NCBI GenBank assembly: GCA_023151335.1
Contig: JAKLJF010000013.1
Location: forward strand, 1 to 6,967
Direction of reading: 5' to 3'
DNA: 6,967 nt
Source: Thermoanaerobaculia bacterium
Lineage (GTDB): Bacteria; Bacteroidota; Bacteroidia; Chitinophagales; Saprospiraceae
Within the stretch, counting starts at the first letter, position 1, and every line of letters begins with the position of its first letter. A program made the position numbers and the translations under genes. Positions 5,682 to 6,967 of the stretch are shown piece by piece. The notes beneath the pieces are model-generated. The model saw nothing but the letters and a program-made list of their open reading frames with translations. It searched no databases and was not told the origin of the DNA.

Positions 5682-6967
5682 ATGCGCCACGACTTCGACT
5701 ACATCATTATCGGCTCCGGTTTCGGCGGTTCGGTCAGCGCCCTGCGGCTGTCGGAAAAAGGCTACAAAGTGCTCGTTATTGAAAAGGGCAAATGGTACCG
5801 GGCGGAGGATTTTCCCCGCACCAACTGGCAGTTTTCCCGCTGGTTGTGGCTGCCGTCGCTGCGTTGGTTCGGTATCATGAAGATTACCATTTTCCGGCAC
5901 GTGGGGTTCATCACGGGTACTGGAGTGGGCGGCGGCTCGCTGGTGTATGCCAACACGCTGCCGGTGCCCAAACCGGCTTTTTTCCAATCGGGTAGCTGGG
6001 CCGGCCTGGCCGACTGGCAAACTGAACTGGCCCCTTTTTACGAGAAGGCCCTGCGCATGCTGGGCGCCGCGAAAAACCCCGGCCTTTACGATGGCGAACA
6101 CGCCCTGCAGGAACTGGCCCGCGTCATCGGGCGCGAAGAACACTTCGATGCGACCAGGGTGGCCGTGTATTTCGGCCAGTCCGGCAAAACCGCGCCCGAC
6201 CCGTATTTCGACGGTAAAGGCCCCGAACGCGCCGGCTGCACCTTCTGCGGCGCCTGCATGACCGGCTGCCGCCATAACGCCAAAAACACCCTCGATAAAA
6301 ACTACCTCCACCTGGCGCAACAACTGGGCGCCGAAATCCTGGCCGAACACGAGGTGTTCGACGTGCGCCCGCTGGGCAAAAGCGATGGGTCGGAGGGATA
6401 CTCGGTGCATTTCCGGCCGTCCACGCGGTTTTTTAAATCGCCGAAAACGCTGCGCGCCAAAGGCGTCGTGTTCGCCGGCGGCGTGCTGGGTACCGTGAAA
6501 TTGCTGTTAAAACTCAAACAAACCTCCCTGCCGAATCTCTCCGAAAAAGTTGGTCAGGACGTACGCACCAACAACGAAAGCCTGATCGCCATCACCAGCC
6601 TCGACAACGGCCGCGATTTTTCAAAAGGGCTGGCCATCGGCGCCATCCTGCACACCGACGCCGACAGCCACCTCGAACTCTGCCGCTACGGGGCTGGCTC
6701 CGGCGCCTGGCGCATGACGTTCCTGCCCTTCGTTTCCGGCAAAAACATGGTCATTCGCCTCTTTAAAATGTTCGGCGACCTTATGGCTCATCCATTGACG
6801 TATGTCAGATACCTGCGGGTTAAAGACTGGGCTAAAAATTCGGTGGTCATGTTGTTCATGCAAACGCTCGACAGCACCCTCACTTTTACCCGCGGGCCGC
6901 TGGGCGGCATGCGCAGCGCGGTGTCCGGTGCGGAAAAACCCACGGCCTTCATCCCCCGCGCCATCGA
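5682..6967 (+). CDS. GMC family FAD oxidoreductase, cholesterol-oxidase-like (partial, 3' end missing)
   Basis: The frame is open from ATG 5682 to the window edge, giving 428 codons without a stop. It begins with an FAD-binding Rossmann motif, DYIIIGSGFGGSVSALRL (GxGxxG at 11-16), with Glu34 at the end of the second strand (VLVIEKG) to hold the ribose. GTGVGGGSLVYAN (79-91) is the second FAD-contact signature of GMC oxidoreductases. A cysteine-rich block, CTFCGACMTGCRHNAKNTLD (186-205), follows. VVFAGGVLGTVKLLLKL and VGQDVRTNNESL then match the cholesterol-oxidase-like branch (ChoD and relatives), which oxidises sterol or other alcohols using FAD. Relatives run to about 550 residues, so the missing ~120 should hold the C-terminal catalytic His/Asn pair. 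The gene is transcribed away from the outer-membrane receptor gene. No signal peptide is seen, so it is probably cytoplasmic or membrane-associated. Substrate unknown; sterol activity in this organism is unproven. Confidence 0.9.
   Translation, partial: MRHDFDYIIIGSGFGGSVSALRLSEKGYKVLVIEKGKWYRAEDFPRTNWQFSRWLWLPSLRWFGIMKITIFRHVGFITGTGVGGGSLVYANTLPVPKPAFFQSGSWAGLADWQTELAPFYEKALRMLGAAKNPGLYDGEHALQELARVIGREEHFDATRVAVYFGQSGKTAPDPYFDGKGPERAGCTFCGACMTGCRHNAKNTLDKNYLHLAQQLGAEILAEHEVFDVRPLGKSDGSEGYSVHFRPSTRFFKSPKTLRAKGVVFAGGVLGTVKLLLKLKQTSLPNLSEKVGQDVRTNNESLIAITSLDNGRDFSKGLAIGAILHTDADSHLELCRYGAGSGAWRMTFLPFVSGKNMVIRLFKMFGDLMAHPLTYVRYLRVKDWAKNSVVMLFMQTLDSTLTFTRGPLGGMRSAVSGAEKPTAFIPRAI

Noticed and set aside
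5631..6410. A 259-codon minus-strand frame over the GMC gene
   Set aside because: It is antisense to a strong FAD-binding sequence with intact Rossmann motif and its own translation shows no domain; it is a shadow frame.
1..6967. CRISPR array, tRNA, rRNA or insertion-sequence transposase
   Set aside because: I saw no regularly spaced direct repeats with unique spacers, no cloverleaf-like sequence with typical T-loop, and no transposase motif. The TAAATCG repeats have no spacers.

Overview
The window looks like chromosomal DNA of a member of the Bacteroidota. The clearest sign is the large minus-strand gene, which has the layout typical of that phylum: a carboxypeptidase-regulatory-like domain, then a plug, then an outer-membrane beta-barrel. 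Other signs are mostly weak or absent Shine-Dalgarno sequences, A/T-rich leaders, an intact Uma2-type gene, and intergenic 7-bp repeats built on TAAATCG. I cannot place it below phylum; Saprospiria or Chitinophagia would be reasonable guesses.

Layout from left to right. Bases 1-45 hold a degenerate 9-bp tandem repeat cut by the window edge, followed by an A/T-rich intergenic stretch. A plus-strand flavin-binding PNPOx-like (NimA-type) gene lies at 266-913. It converges, with a gap of only 7 bp, on a minus-strand gene for a small two-helix membrane protein (921-1214). A spacer of 228 bp leads to a plus-strand putative lipoprotein of unknown function (1443-2087). A possible small gene or remnant (2041-2265, minus) sits downstream of a minus-strand Uma2/DUF820 nuclease-fold gene (2302-2934). 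A 93-bp inverted-repeat element made of TAAATCG units (2994-3086) fills the gap to the stop codon of the outer-membrane beta-barrel receptor gene (3088-5517, minus). A divergent 164-bp intergenic region then separates that gene from a plus-strand GMC-family, cholesterol-oxidase-like flavoprotein (5682 to the window end). That last gene is open to the edge and truncated at its C-terminus.

There is no obvious single pathway. The genes form mostly single transcription units pointing in different directions. Two blocks look like ordinary house genes with G/C-rich third positions: the PNPOx/membrane-protein pair and the receptor/GMC divergent pair. Between them, roughly 1215-2265 is visibly richer in A/T and holds an orphan lipoprotein and a gene fragment, so it looks like accessory DNA. 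The points most worth checking are the ferredoxin-like CxxCxxCxxxC motif in the GMC oxidoreductase, the inverted-repeat element, and the open frame that continues in phase after the Uma2 stop codon. I did not find a clear, complete new defence or biosynthetic system.
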